A stretch of 64,000 bases of DNA, from contig NW_026111610.1 of NCBI RefSeq assembly GCF_024679095.1, positions 782,550 to 846,549 of the forward strand. The letters run 5' to 3'. Within the stretch, counting starts at the first letter, position 1. Every line of letters starts with the position of its first letter. Under the pieces are notes generated by a model. It was not told the origin of the DNA. It was given only the letters and a program-made list of their open reading frames with translations, and made no database searches. The position numbers and the translations under genes are program-made. The stretch is from Eriocheir sinensis. Lineage: Eukaryota > Arthropoda > Malacostraca > Decapoda > Varunidae. Positions 11,837-31,100 of the stretch are shown one piece after another.

Positions 11837-13731
11837 ACATATTTAAAATATTTAATGTATATTTTGTATATATATTTTATCCAAATTTACGTTATTTTAT
11901 ATGTATTTGTTTATATATTTTCATACAAATTTACATTATTTTATGTGAGTTTTGTATATGTATTTCAATACAAATTTGCCTAACTTTATGTGTATTTTGC
12001 ATATCTATTTTCAAACAAATTTAAATTATTTTTGTGTATTTTTGTATATATTTTTATACAAATTTTAGTTATTTTATTTGTTTTTTGTATATATATTTTC
12101 CTACAAATATACATTCTTTTATTGGAATTTTGTGTATTTAACTTTTTACGAATTTACATTATTTTATGTGTATTTTGTATATATATTTTTCTACGTATTT
12201 ATATTATTTTATATACATTTTAATAAAAATTTACGTTATTTTATTGTGTGTATTCGTATATATTTTGAAACAAATTTTATACAAATTCATGTTATTTTAT
12301 GTGTATTTGTATATATATTTTCATACAAATTGATATTATTTTATGTGTATTCTTACATATATTTTATTACAAATTTACCTTATTTTATGTTTATTTTGTA
12401 TATTTATTTCATTCAATTTAAAATTATTTAATGTGTATATTTCTATTTGTATTTAGGTTATTTTATGTGTGTTTTCTATATATATTTTCATCCAAAATTA
12501 CATTATTTTATTGTTATTTTCTTAATCTAACTCGATACGAATTTAGATTATTTCATAGGTATTTTGTATACATATTTTTATACTCATTTACATTATCTAA
12601 TGTGTGTTTTGTGTATATTTTTTTATGCAAACTAATTTTATGTGCATTTTTGTACATATATTTTTATAGAAACTTAAAACGTTATTTTATGTGTATTTTG
12701 TATATGTTTTCTCATACAAATTTACATTATTTAATTAGTTTTTTGTTTATTTATTTTGATACGAATGACTTGATTATTTGTGTATTTTGTAAATATTTTT
12801 TTATACGTATTTACATTACTTAATGTGTAGTTTGTTTATATATTTTTTTACAAATTTACGTTATTATATGTGTATTTGTTAAAAATATTTTGAAACGAAT
12901 TTACTTTCTTTTATGTATTTTGTATATATATTTCAATTCAAATTTAGCTTATTTTGTGTGTATTTTGTATATCATTTTCATACAAATTTAATTACTTCTG
13001 TGTATTTTTGTATATAGTTTTATACAAATTTACGTTATTTTATGTGCATTTTGTATATTTATATTTATACAAATACACACTCTCTTATTGGTATTTTGTT
13101 TATTTATATTTATACGAATTTATATTATTTTATGGGTATTTTGTATACATTTTTGATTCGTATTTACTTAATTTTATTTGTATATTGTATATATATATTT
13201 ATAGAAATCTACGTTATTTTATGTGTATTCGTATATATATTTTGAAACAAATTTACATTGTTTTATATGTATTTTGCATATCTATTTCAATACAAATTTA
13301 CCTTATTGTATTTGCATTTTGTATATTTATTTTAATACAAATTCAAATATTTTATGTGTATTTTGGTATATATAATTTTAAAAAAAAAGCGTTATTTTAT
13401 AGGTATTTTGCAACTTAGTTTTCATACAAATGTACATTATTTTATTAATATTCTGTGTATATATTTTGATACGATTTTATATTATACTATTTGTGTTTTG
13501 TATATATTTTTTTATACATATTTTCATTATTTAATGTGTATTTTTTATATATATTTTATACAAATTAGCTTTATTTTAAGTGTATTTGTTTATATAATTT
13601 CATTCAAATTTACATTATTTTAAGTGTATTTTGTATATGTATTTAAATACAAATTTACCTAATTTTATGTGTATTTTGTATATTTATTTTCATACAAATT
13701 TTAATTATTTTTGTGTGTTTTTGTATAAACA
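11831..13731 (+). repeat. 45-bp satellite block 5 (T-rich form on +)
   Basis: T-rich monomers, paralogous to 32856-34772 and 42466-44378. Part of the block is inverted in 54220-55545. A distinctive GTTATTTTCTTAATCTAACTC stretch near 12520 helps identify the copies. Confidence 0.92.
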
Positions 13732-15422
<1,691 letters not shown>

Positions 15423-15432
<10 letters not shown>

Positions 15433-15455
15433 TACACAGAACAAATACACATTCT
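15423..15455. other. Strand-switch junction type J4
   Basis: A-rich AAAAATACACAGAAC runs directly into T-rich AAATACACATTCTTTTATTG. The same text occurs at 36495-36525. Confidence 0.8.
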
Positions 15456-16395
15456 TTTATTGGTATTTTGTTTATTTATTTTGTTTCGAATTTATATTAT
15501 TTTATGTGTATTTTGTTTACATTTTTTTATACGTATTTACCTACTTTTATGTGTATTTATATATATATATTTTTATAGAAATCTACATTATTTTATGTGT
15601 ATTCGTATATATATTTTGAAACAAATTTACATTGTTTTATATGTATTTTTGCATATCTCTTTCAATAGAAGTTTACCTTATTGTATGTGCATTTTGTATA
15701 TTTATTTCAATACAAATTTAAATATTTCATGTGTATTTTGGTATATATATTTTTATAAAAAAAAATGCGCTATTTGATGGGAATTTTGCATCTTTATTTT
15801 CATACAAATTTACATTATTTTATTAATATTCGGAGTATTTATTTTGATACGATTTTACATTATTCTATTTGTTTTTTGTATATATATTTTTTATACATAT
15901 TTACATTATTTAATGTGTATCATGCATATATATTTCATACAAATTTATTATCTATTATTTATTTTCATAAAAATACACATTCTTTTCATGATATTTTGTT
16001 TATTTATTTTGACACGAATTTACATTACTTAATATGTATTTTATATATATATTTTTATACGTATTTACATAATTTCATGTGTATTTTGTATATATATTTC
16101 TATAGAAATCTACGTTATTTTATGAGTATTCGTATATATATTTTGAAACAAATTTACACTATTTTATTTGTATTTTGCGTTTTTTTTTCAATACAAATTT
16201 ACGTTATTGTATGTGTGCATTTTGTATATTAATTTTAATACAAATTTAATTATTCTATGTGTATTTTTGTATATGTATTTAAAAAAAAAAATGCTTTATC
16301 TTATGGGTATTTTGCATCTTTATTTTCATACAGATTTCAATTATTTTATTGATATTCTGTGTACTTATTTTGATACGATTTTACATTATTCTATG
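15441..16395 (+). repeat. 45-bp satellite block 7 (T-rich form on +)
   Basis: The block is the reverse complement of about 3118-4075 and the direct paralogue of 36510-37443. A J5 junction in inverted orientation follows it. Confidence 0.9.
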
Positions 16396-16420
16396 TATAA
16401 CAAAAATAAATACAGAATAC
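16391..16420. other. Strand-switch junction J5, reverse-complement copy
   Basis: CTATGTATAACAAAAATAAA followed by TACAGAATAC is the reverse complement of the junction at 3101-3130. Confidence 0.85.
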
Positions 16421-16649
16421 ACAAAAATAGATATGCAAAATACATATAAACAATGTAAATTTGTTTCAAAATATATATACGAATACACATTAAATAAGGT
16501 AGATTTCTATTAAAAATATATATACAAAATACACATAAAATTAAGTAAATACGTATAAAAAATTTATACAAAATACACATAAAATAATGTAAATTAGTAT
16601 CAAAATAAATAAACAAAATACCAATAAAAGAATGTGTATTTTTATAAAA

Positions 16650-16719
<70 letters not shown>

Positions 16720-17378
16720 AAATACACATTAAATAATATAAATTTGTTTAAAACTATACAAAATACACATGAAATGATGTAAATACGTATAAAAATATAT
16801 ATACAAAATACACAAATAATGTAAATTCGCGTCAAAATAAATAAACAAAATATCAATAAAAGAATGTGTATTTGTATGAAAATAGATATACAAAATACAC
16901 ATAAAATAACCTAAATTTGTATCAAACTATATACAAAAATACACAAAAATACTTTAAATTTGTATGGAAATAAATATACAAAATACACATAAAATTAGGT
17001 AAATTTGTATTGAAATACATACACAAAATACTCATAAAATAATGTAAATTTGAATGAAAATACATAAACAAATACACTTAAAATAACGTAAATTTGTGTA
17101 AAAAAAATATGTACAAAACACAAATAGAATAATGTTAAATTGTATCAAAATAAATACACAGAATATTAATAAAATAATGTAAATTTGTATGAAAATAAAG
17201 AAGCAAAATACCCATAAAATAACGCTTTTTTTTTATAAAAATATATATACCAAAATACACATCAAAAAATTAAATTTGTATTAAAATAAATATACAAAAA
17301 ACACATACAATAAGGTAAATTTGTATTGAAATAGATATGCAAAACACATATAAAACAATGTAAATTTGTTTCAAAATA
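16396..17378 (-). repeat. 45-bp satellite block 8 (A-rich form on +)
   Basis: A-rich monomers, the reverse complement of about 2130-3117 and the direct paralogue of 37444-38505. The direct duplication ends at its right edge: here the array switches strand, while the paralogue at 38505 continues unswitched. Confidence 0.9.
16653..16717. repeat. (TA)n microsatellite, 65 bp
   Basis: Alternating AT between TATAAAAAAA and CAAAATACACATT. The paralogous run at 37693-37841 is 149 bp. The unexpanded inverted counterpart lies near 2857-2876. Confidence 0.98.
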
Positions 17379-19903
17379 TATATTTATTTTAGTATATATA
17401 TTTTTATACGCTTTTACATTATTTAATATTTATTTTGAATATATATTTTTATACAAATTCATGGTATTTTATGTGTATTTGTATATATATCTTTATATAA
17501 ATTTACATTATTTTATGTGTATTTTGTACATATATTTTACAAATCTACTTATTTTTGTTTATTTTGTATATGTGTATTGTATATTTATATTTATCCAAAT
17601 ACACATTCTTTTATTGGTATTTTGTTTATTTATTTTAATTCAATTTACATTATTTTATGTATTTTGTATACATTTTATACGTATTTACTTAATTTTATGT
17701 GTATTTTGTATATATATTTTTATAGAAATCTACGTTTTTTTATTTGTATTCGTATATATATTTTGAAACAAATTTACATTGTTTTATATGTATTTTTGCA
17801 TATCTCTTTCAATACAAATTTACCTTATTGTATGTGCATTTTGTATATTTATTTCAATGCAAATTTAAATATTTTATGTGAGTTTTGGTATATATATTTA
17901 AAAAAAAAATGCTCTATTTTATGGGAATTTTGCATCTTTATTTTCATACAAATTTACATTATTTTATTAATATTCGGTGTATTTATTTTGTTACGATGTT
18001 ACATTATTCTATTTGATTTTTGTATATACTTTTTTATACATATTTACATTATTTAATGTGTATCTTGCATATATATTTTATACAAATATATTATATATTA
18101 CATATATACACATTCTTTTCATGATTTTTTGTTTATTTATTTTGACACGAATTTACATTATTTGATATGTATTTTGTATATATATTTTTATACGTATTTA
18201 CATAATTTCATATGTTTTTTGTATATATATTTCTATAGAAATCTACTTTATTTTATGTGTATTCGTATATATATTTTGAAACAAATTTACATTGTTTTAT
18301 ATGTATTTTTGAATATCTCTTTCAATACAAATTTACCTTACTGTATATGCATTTTGTATATTTATTTCAATACAAATTTAAATATTTTAAGTGTATTTTG
18401 GTAAATATATTTTTATAAAAAATGCGAAAATTTTTGGGAATTTTGCTTCTTTATTTTCATACAAATTTACATTATTTTATTGATATTCTGTGTATTTATT
18501 TTGATACGATTTTACATTATTCTATTTGTTTTTTGTATATATTTTTTTATACACATTTACATTATTTAATGTGTATCTTGCATATATATTTTATACAAAT
18601 TTACGTTATTTTAAGTGTATTTGTTTATATATTTTCATTCAAATTTACATTATTTGATGTGTATTTTGTATATGTATTTCAATACAAATTTACCTAATTT
18701 TATGTGTATTTTGTATATTTCTTTTCATACAAATTTAAATTATTTTTGAGTATTTTTGTATATAGTTTTATACAAATTTAGGTTATTTTATGTACGCATT
18801 TACATTATTTAATGTGTGTTTTGTATATATATTTTTATCCATAGTTACTTTTTTTTACGTTCATTTTTGGACATATATTTTTATAGAAATTAGCGTTATT
18901 TTATATGTATTTGTATATGTTTTATCATATAAATTTACAATATTTTATTGATATTTTGTTTATTTAGTTTGATACGAGTTACATGATTATATGTGTATTT
19001 TGTACATATTTTTTTATACGTAATTACATTACTTAATGTATATTTTGTTTATATTTTTTTAAACAAATTTACGTTATTATATGTATTTTTATAATTATTT
19101 TGATACAAATTTACATTATTTTATGTATTTTGTATATACATTTCAATTCAAATTTAGCATATTTTATCTGTATTTTGTATATCTATTTTCATACGAATTT
19201 AATTACTTCTGTGTATTTTTGTATATAGTTTTATACAAATTTACGTTATTTTATGTGTATTTTGTATATTTATATTTATACAAATACACATTCTTTTATT
19301 GAAATTTTGTTTATTTATTTTGATACGAATTTACATTATTTTATGTGTATTTTGTTTACATTTTCTTATACGTATTTACTTCATTTTATGTGTATTTTGT
19401 ATATATATTTTTATACAAATCTACGTTATTTTATGTGTATTCGTATATATATTTTGAAACAAATTTATATTGTTTTATATGTATTTTGCATATCTATTTC
19501 AATACAGATTTACCTTATTGTATGTGTATTTTGTATATTTATTTTAATACAAATTAATTTTTTCATGTGTATTTTGGTATATATATATTTTTATAAAAAA
19601 TGCGTTATTTAATGGGTATTTTGCATCTTTATTTGCATACAAATTTACATTGTTTTATTAATATTCTGTGTATTTATTTTGATTCGATTTTACATTATTC
19701 TATTTGTGTTTTGTATATATTTTTTTATACATATCTACATTATTTAATGTGTATTTTGTATATTTTAAAACAAATTTACGTTATTTTATGCGCATCTGTT
19801 AAAATATTTTGATACAAATTTACATTATTTTATGTATTTTGTATATATATTTCAATACAAATTTAGTTTATTTTATGTATATTTTGTATATCTATTTTCA
19901 TTC
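17379..19903 (+). repeat. 45-bp satellite block 9 (T-rich form on +)
   Basis: T-rich monomers. The part from about 18700 to the end matches 59640-60806, including the unusual TTTTTATCCATAGTTACTT monomer near 18835 and 59735. There is no gene and no embedded element. Confidence 0.92.
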
Positions 19904-23008
<3,105 letters not shown>

Positions 23009-23018
<10 letters not shown>

Positions 23019-23034
23019 ACGTTTACTCATACAA
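23009..23034. other. Strand-switch junction J1, second copy
   Basis: Same text as 1699-1724, including GCAACATACACGTTTACTC. Confidence 0.85.
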
Positions 23035-24455
23035 ATTTATATTATTTTATTGGTATTTTGTTTATTTATTTTGATACGAATTACATGATTATATGTGTAT
23101 TTTGTACATATTTTTTTATACGTATTTACATTTTTTTAATGTGTATTTTGTTTATATATTTTCATACAAATTTACGTTATTATATGTGTATTTGTATAAA
23201 TATTTTGATACAAATTTACTTTATTTCATGTATTTTGTATATATATTTCAATTCAAATTTAGCTTATTTTGTGTATTTTGTATATTTTCATACAAATTTA
23301 ATTACTTGTATTTTTTATATAGTTTTATATAAATTTACGTTATTTTATGTATTTTGTATATTTATATTTATACAAATACACATTCTTTTATTGGTATTTT
23401 GTTTATTTATTTTGATACGAATTTACATTATTTTATGTGTATTTTGTATACATTTTTTTATACGTATTTACTTAATTTTATGTGTATTTTGTAAATATAT
23501 TTTTATAGAAATCTACGTTATTTTATGTGTATTCGTATATATATTTTGAAACAAATTTACATTGTTTTATATGTATTTTGCATATCTATTTCAATACAAA
23601 TTTACCTCATTGTATGTTTTTTGTATATTTATTTTAATACAAATTTAATTTTTTGATGTGTATTTTGGTATATATATATTTATAAATAAAAAAATGCGGT
23701 ATTTTATGGGTATTTTGCTTCTTTATTTTCATACAAATTTACATTATTTTATTAATATTCGATGTATTTATTTTGATACGATTTTACATTATTCTATTTG
23801 TGTTTTGTACATATTTTTTTATACAGATTTACGTTATTTTAAGTGTATTTGTTTATGTATTTTCATTCAAATTTACATTATTTTATGTGTATTTTGTGTA
23901 TGTATTTCAATACAAATTTACCTAATTTTATGTGTATTTTGTATATTTATTTTCATACAAATTTAAAATATTTTTATGTATTTTTGTATATAGTTTGATA
24001 CAAATTTAGGTTATTTTATGTGTATTTTGTATATCTATTTTCATACAAATACACATTCTTTTATTGATATTTTGTTTATTTATTTTGACGCGAATTTACA
24101 TTATTTAATGTGTATTTTGTATATATATTTTTATACGTATTTACATCATTTCATGTGTATTTTTTATAGTTTTAAACAAATTTATATTATTTAATGTGTA
24201 TTTTGTATATATATATTTATACAAATACACATTCTTTTATTGGTATTTTGTTTATTTATTTTGATACTAATTTACATTATTTTATGTGTATTTTGTATAC
24301 CTTTTTTTTACGTATTTACTTAATTTTATGTGTATTTTGTATATATATTTTTATAGAAATCTACCTTATTTCATGTGTATTCGTATATATATTTTGAAAC
24401 AAATTTACATTGTTTATATGTATTTTGCATATCTATTTTTGTGTATTCTGTATTT
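23025..24455 (+). repeat. 45-bp satellite block 11 (T-rich form on +)
   Basis: Paralogue of 1715-3117. The left part is also present in inverted orientation at about 38330-39032. Confidence 0.92.
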
Positions 24456-24471
24456 ATTTTTGTTATACATA
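24442..24471. other. Strand-switch junction J5, second direct copy
   Basis: GTATTCTGTATTTATTTTTG followed by TTATACATAG, identical to 3101-3130. Confidence 0.85.
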
Positions 24472-26906
24472 GAATAATGTAAAATCGTATCAAAATAAGT
24501 ACACAGAATATCAATAAAATAATTTAAATTTGTATGAAAATAAAGATGCAAAATACCCATAAGATAAAGCATATTTTTTTTTAAATACATATACAAAAAT
24601 ACACATAGAATAATTAAATTTGTATTAAAATTAATACACAAAATGCACACATACAATAAGGTAAATTTGTATTGAAAAAAAAACGCAAAATACAAATAAA
24701 ACAGTATAAATTTGTTTCAAAATATATATACGAATACACATCAAATAACGTAGATTTCTATAGAAATATATATACAAAATACACATGAAATTATGTAAAT
24801 ACGTATAAAAATATATATATAAAATACATATTAAGTAATGTAAATTCGTGTCAAAATAAATAAACAAAATATCATGAAAAGAATATGTATTTGTATGAAA
24901 ATAAATAATAGATAATAAATTTGTATGAAATATATATGCAAGATACACATTAAATAACGTAAATATGTATAAAAAAAAATATATACAAAAAACAAATAGA
25001 ATAATGTAAAATCGTATCAAAATAAATACACCGAATATTAATAAAATAATGTAAATTTATATGAAAATAAAGATGCAAAATTCCCATCAAATAGCGCATT
25101 TCTTATAGAAATATATATACCAAAAAACACATAAAATATTTAAATTTGTATTGAAATAAATATACAAAAAGCACATACAATAAGGTAAACTTCTATTGAA
25201 AGAGATATGCAAAAATACATATAAAACAAGGTAAATTTGTTTCAAAATATATATACGAATACACATAAAATAACGTAGATTTCTATAAAAATATATATAC
25301 AAAATACACATAAAATTAGGTAAATACGTATAAAAAAATGTAAACAAAATACACATAAAATAATATAAACTCGAAACAAAATAAATAAACAAAATATCAA
25401 TAAAAGAATGTGTATTTGTATAAATATAAATGTACAAAATACACATACAAAATAAACATAAAATAAGGTAAATTTGTAATGAAATATATGTACAAAATAC
25501 ACATAAAATAATGTAAATTTATATGAAAATATATATACAAATACACATAAAATAAAAATATATATTCAAAATAAATATTATATAATGTAAATGCGTATAA
25601 AAATATATATAAAAAATACATATAAAATAATGTAAATTCTTATCAATATACATCAACAAAATACCAATAAAATAATATATATTTGAATGAAAATAGATTT
25701 ACAAAATACACATAACATAACTAAAATTTGTATTGAAATATATACAAAAATACATAAAAATAATTTGAGTTTGTATGAAAATAGATATTCAAAATACACA
25801 TAAAACTAGGTAAATTTCTTTTGAAATATATATACAAAATACCCATAAAAAACTGTAAATTTGTGTCAAAATATATAAACAAATACACATAAAATAACGT
25901 AAATTTGTATGAAAAATATATACAAAATACACATAGAATAATGTCAAAATCGTATCAAAATGAATGAGCAGAATATCAATAAAATAACGTAAATTTGTAT
26001 GACAATAAAGATGCAAAATAACCTTAAAATAAAGCATATTTTTATAAAAATACATATACAAAAATACACATAGAATAATTAAAATTGTATTAAAATTAAT
26101 ATACAAAATGCATATAAAATAAGGTAAATTTGTATTGGAAAAATATGCAAAATACACATAAAAGTGTAAATTTGTTTAAAAATCTATATACGAATACACA
26201 TAATATAACGTAGATTTCTATAGAAATATATATACAAAATACACATGAAATGATGTAAATACGTATAAAAATATATATACAAAATACACATTAAATAATT
26301 TAAATTCTCGTCAAATTAAATAAACAAAATATCAATAAAAGAATGTGTATTTGTATGAAAATAGATATACAAAATACTCATAAAATAACCTAAGTTTGTA
26401 TAAAACTATATACAAAAATACACAAAAATGATTTAAATTTGTATGAAAATAAATATACAAAATACACATAAAATTAGGTAAATTTGTATTGAAATACATA
26501 TACAAAATACACATAAAATAATGGAAGTTTGAATGAAAATATATAAACATATACACTTAAAATAACGTAAATTTGTATCAAATATATATACAAAATACTA
26601 ATTAAATAATGTAAATATTTATAAAAAAATATATACAAAACACAAATAGAATAATTAAAAATCGTATCAAAATAAATACACAGAATATTAATAAAATAAT
26701 GTACATTTGTATGAAGATAAAGATGCAAAATAGCCATAAAATAACGCATTTTTTATAAAAAATATTTATACCAAAATACACATAAAATATTAAAATTTGT
26801 ATTAAAATAAATATAAAAAATGCACATACTGTAAACTAAATTTGTATTGAAATAAATATGCAAAATACATATAAAACAATGTAAATTTGTTTCAAAATAT
26901 ATATAC
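24456..26906 (-). repeat. 45-bp satellite block 12 (A-rich form on +)
   Basis: Paralogue of 3118-5570. It ends inside a TTGTTTCAAAATATATATAC marker monomer that is split by the LTR-like element. Confidence 0.92.
26902..26906. repeat. 5-bp target-site duplication, left (TATAC)
   Basis: TATAC precedes the element and is repeated at 28169-28173. The unoccupied paralogue at 5566-5570 has it once. A 6-bp reading (ATATAC) is possible if the element's last A is assigned to the target. Confidence 0.85.
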
Positions 26907-28168
26907 TGTCACGGGGTAAAATAATGTTTTAATAACAGGAGTGTGCTCACAAGGCGGTAGCTAGCCGACAAGGGTTGATTCCCGCGGCACGCCAGGAGAC
27001 AACGGTGTACTCACCCTGACTAGGGTTACTAACACGACTTACCTGCTCAAATCTCCCGTGGGGTTCTTATTTACTCTCCTTATGGGGCTGGAAGGCACAT
27101 ACGCACAGGCAAAAGGTTTACTAATAAAGCTCGTGTACAACTATGCACTAACTTTATTACACACAAAGAAAACACAGACAAATCTCACATACACACTCAG
27201 CTGAGCCTAGCGTTACTCGTGCTCGCACAAGACTAACCTGCCCTGGCTACACTAACAACTAGCTACTTAACTTGGTGCGGAGGGAGAAGAGTAGAGGTTC
27301 GTTGCACAGCCTTGCTCGAGGTGGCTGCAGCTTGTCCTTCCTGCCGTGGGTCCTCTCATCAGGCGCGTGATGTCGGCGGTAGATGCGGCTTTCAGGAAGA
27401 GGCCGCCGCGGACTCGACACACCCAAACTGAGACCCGGTGTGGGCTGTATCCCGAAGTGGCGAAGCCCAGGATCCCATCACTCCAGCAGGAGGAAAACCG
27501 CGTGGTGCCAAGAGGTAGGCGAGAGTAGAGGAACGTCGCCCCGTGACCTCACCAGACGGCGGTCAGGGGGAGAAGGAAGTCCCGAGCCGCGGCGAGTGAC
27601 CTGACGGGCCCCAACTCGCCCGGCCGAGATGCAAAACGCTGCTGGCGCGGAAAAATACAACAGAGGGTGCTGACAGCACTCTGAGCAATACTGCCATAGG
27701 CAGATATCGTTACACTTCCCTGACGCGCAGCTATAACTTGCAAGTGCATGGCACCGCAATATAACAGCGGAGCAAGCTACGTACAGACACGTAGAGGAAA
27801 GCAACAATCGCGGGCTAGCAACACAGGCCGCGGGCGGCAACAGCCCCCATGGCGGGAAGCACAAAGACAATACAAGACTTCCTCATCAACAGAGGCATAA
27901 CTAGCTGCAGTAATGCACACACTACTACGCACCTGCAGAATGGAGTGGCAACTTCTGAAAGTGCGTAAGCGCAGGTAAAACACAGCGGGCGACCCGCAAC
28001 GAAAATGCACGCCTTGGCATCACTACGCTCGTCGCCTAGGCAACGAACAGGCTGAGTCATCGTGACCCGCCCGCGCCTAGGTCACGTGACGAACTAGGAA
28101 AACGCGTCAGCAGCTTCCCTATAGCAAATAATATAAAAAAAAACTTGTTGCGAATCTAAACCGCGACA
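26907..28168. mobile_element. LTR-like element, probable solo LTR (1262 bp)
   Basis: A GC-richer island begins TGTCACGGGG and ends CCGCGACA. The termini are therefore TG...CA with a short imperfect inverted repeat (TGTCACGG against TGTCGCGG, 7 of 8). It splits a satellite monomer with a 5-bp TATAC duplication, confirmed by the intact paralogous monomer at 5550-5600. TG...CA ends with 5-bp duplications are typical of LTR retrotransposons. With no gag-pol, no second LTR and no primer-binding site in view, a solo LTR is the best reading. An AATAAA at 27123-27128 would fit a + orientation but is weak evidence. The short GC-rich open frames (60-130 codons, both strands) resemble no protein I know. 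The alternative is a non-autonomous DNA transposon with 8-bp inverted ends. Confidence 0.7.
27123..27128 (+). promoter_or_regulatory. Possible polyadenylation signal AATAAA in the LTR-like element
   Basis: AATAAA lies 216 bp from the left end, followed by GCTCGTGTAC. It would act as a polyadenylation signal only if the element is a + strand LTR, which is not established. Confidence 0.25.
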
Positions 28169-28173
28169 TATAC
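28169..28173. repeat. 5-bp target-site duplication, right (TATAC)
   Basis: TATAC followed by GAATACACATAAAATAACG continues the interrupted monomer exactly as at 5566-5590. Confidence 0.85.
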
Positions 28174-31100
28174 GAATACACATAAAATAACGTTGATTTC
28201 TATAAAAATATATACAAAATACACATAAAATGAAGTAAATACGTATAAAAAAATGAATACAAAATACACATTAAAATCGTATCAAAATAAATAAACAAAA
28301 TACCAGTAGAAGAAAGTGTATTTGTATAAATATAAATATACAAAATACACATAAAATATCGTAAATTTGTATAAAACTATATACAAAAATACACAGAAGT
28401 TATTAAATTTGTATGAAAATATATATACAAAATACAGCTAAAATAATCTAAATTTGAATTGAAATGTACATACAAAATACATAGAATAATGTAAATCTGT
28501 ATCAAAATATTTATACAAATACATATAATAACGTACATTTGTTTAAAAATATATAAACAACATACACATTAAGTAATGTAAATACGTATAAAAAATATGT
28601 ACAAAATACACATATAATCATGTAATTCGTATCAAAATAAATAAACAAAATAGCAATAAAATAATGTAAATTTGTATGAGAAAACATATACAAATAACTC
28701 AAATTCCTATATAAATATATGTACAAAAATGCACATAAAATAAAGTAAATTTACATAAAAAATATATACAAAACACACACTAAATAATGTAAATGCGTAC
28801 ATAAAATAACCTAAATTTGTATAAAACTATATACAAAAAAACACAAAAATAATTTAAATTTGTTTGAAAAGAAATATACAAAATACACATCAAATAATGT
28901 AAATTTGAATGAAAATATATAAACAAATACACTTAAAATAACGTAAATTTGTATAAAATATATATGCAAGATACACATTAAATAATGTAAATGTGTATAA
29001 AAAAATATATACAAAAAACAAATAGAATAATGTAAAATCGTATCAAAATCAATACACAGAATATCAATAAAATAATATAAATTTGTATGAAAATAAAGAT
29101 GCAAAATTCCCAAAAATTATCGCATTTTTTATAAAAATATATATACCAAAATACACTTAAAATATTTAAATTTGTATTAAAATAAATATACAAAATGCAT
29201 ATACAGTAAGGTAAATTTGTATTGAAAGATATATTGAAAAATACATATAAAACAAAGTAAATTTGTTTCAAAATATATATACGAATACACATAAAATAAA
29301 GTAGATTTCTATAGAAATATATATACAAAATATATATCAAATAATGTAAATTCGTGTCAAAATAAATAAACAAAATATCATGAAAAGAATGTGTATTTGT
29401 ATGAAAATAGATAATAGATAATAAATTTGTATAAAATATATATGCAAGATACACATTAAATAATGTAAATATGTATAAAAAAGTATATACAAAAAACAAA
29501 TAGAATAATGTAAAATCGTATCAAAATAAATACAACGAATATTAATAAAATAATGTAAATTTGTATGAAAATAAAGATGGAGAATTCCCATAAAATAGCG
29601 CATTTCTTATAAAAATATATATACCAAAATACAGATAAAATATTTAAATTTGTATTGAAATAAATATACAAAATGCACATACAATAAGGTAAATTTGAAT
29701 TGAAAGAGATATGCAAAAATACATATAAAACAATGTAAATTTGTTTCAAAATATATATACGAATACAAATAAAAAAACGTAGATTTCTATAAAAATATAT
29801 ATACAAAATACACATAAAATTAAGTAAATACGTATAAAAAAATGTATACAAAATACACATAAAATAATGTAAACTCGAATTAAAATAAATAAACAAAATA
29901 CCAATAAAAGAATGTGTATTTGGATAAATATAAATATACAAAATACACATAGAAAATAAGCATAAAATAAGGTAGATTTGTAATAAAATATATGTACAAA
30001 ATACACATAAAATAATGTAAATTTATATGAAAATATATATACAAATACACATTAAATACCATGAATTTGTATAAAAATATATATTCAAAATAAATATTAA
30101 ATAATGTAAAAGCGTATAAAAATATATATACAAAGTACATATAAAATGAAAATTAAGATGCAAAATACCTATAAAATAACGCATTTTTTATAAAATGATT
30201 GATACCAAAATACATATAAAATATTTGAACTTGTATTAAAATAAATATACAAAATGCACATACAATAAAGTAAATTTGTATTGAAATTGATATGCAAAAT
30301 ACATATAAAATAATGTAAATTTGTTTCAAAATATATATACGAATACACATAAAATAACGCAGATTTCCATAAAAATACATATACAAAATACACATAAAAT
30401 TAAGTAAATACGTATAAAAAAATGTATACAAAATACTCATAAAATAATGTAAATTCGTATAAATGTAAATAAACAATATACCAATAAAAGAATGTGTATT
30501 TGTATAAATATAAATATACAAAATGCACATAAAATAACGTAAATTTATATAAAACTATATTTATAAAATAACGCAAATTTCTATAAAAATATATGTACAA
30601 AAATGAACATTAAATAAATTTGCATAAAAATATATATACAAAACACACATTAGATCATGTAAATGAGTATAAAAATATGTATACAAAATACCTATGAAAT
30701 AATTTAAATTCGTATCGAATTAAATTAAGAAATACCAATAAAATAATGTAATTTTGGATGAAAATATATATACAAAATACACATAAAATAACCTAAATAC
30801 AAATACAAATATAACATAAAATAATTTAAAATTGAATGAAATAAATATACAAAATAAACATAAAATAAGGTAAATTTGTAATGAAATATATGAAAAAATA
30901 CACATAAATTAATATAAATTTGTATGAATATATATATACAAATACACATTAAATAACATGAATTTGTATAAAATTTGTATCAAAATATATACTTATACAC
31001 ACAATAAAATAACGTAATTTTTTTATGAAAATGTATATACAAAATACACATAAAATAATTTAAATACGTAGAAAAATATATATAAAAAAAACACATAAAA

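Noticed and set aside
27478..27870. 130-codon minus-strand open frame in the LTR-like element
   Set aside because: Cys/Ser-rich, with no recognisable domain, and overlapped by other open frames in a GC-rich non-coding repeat.
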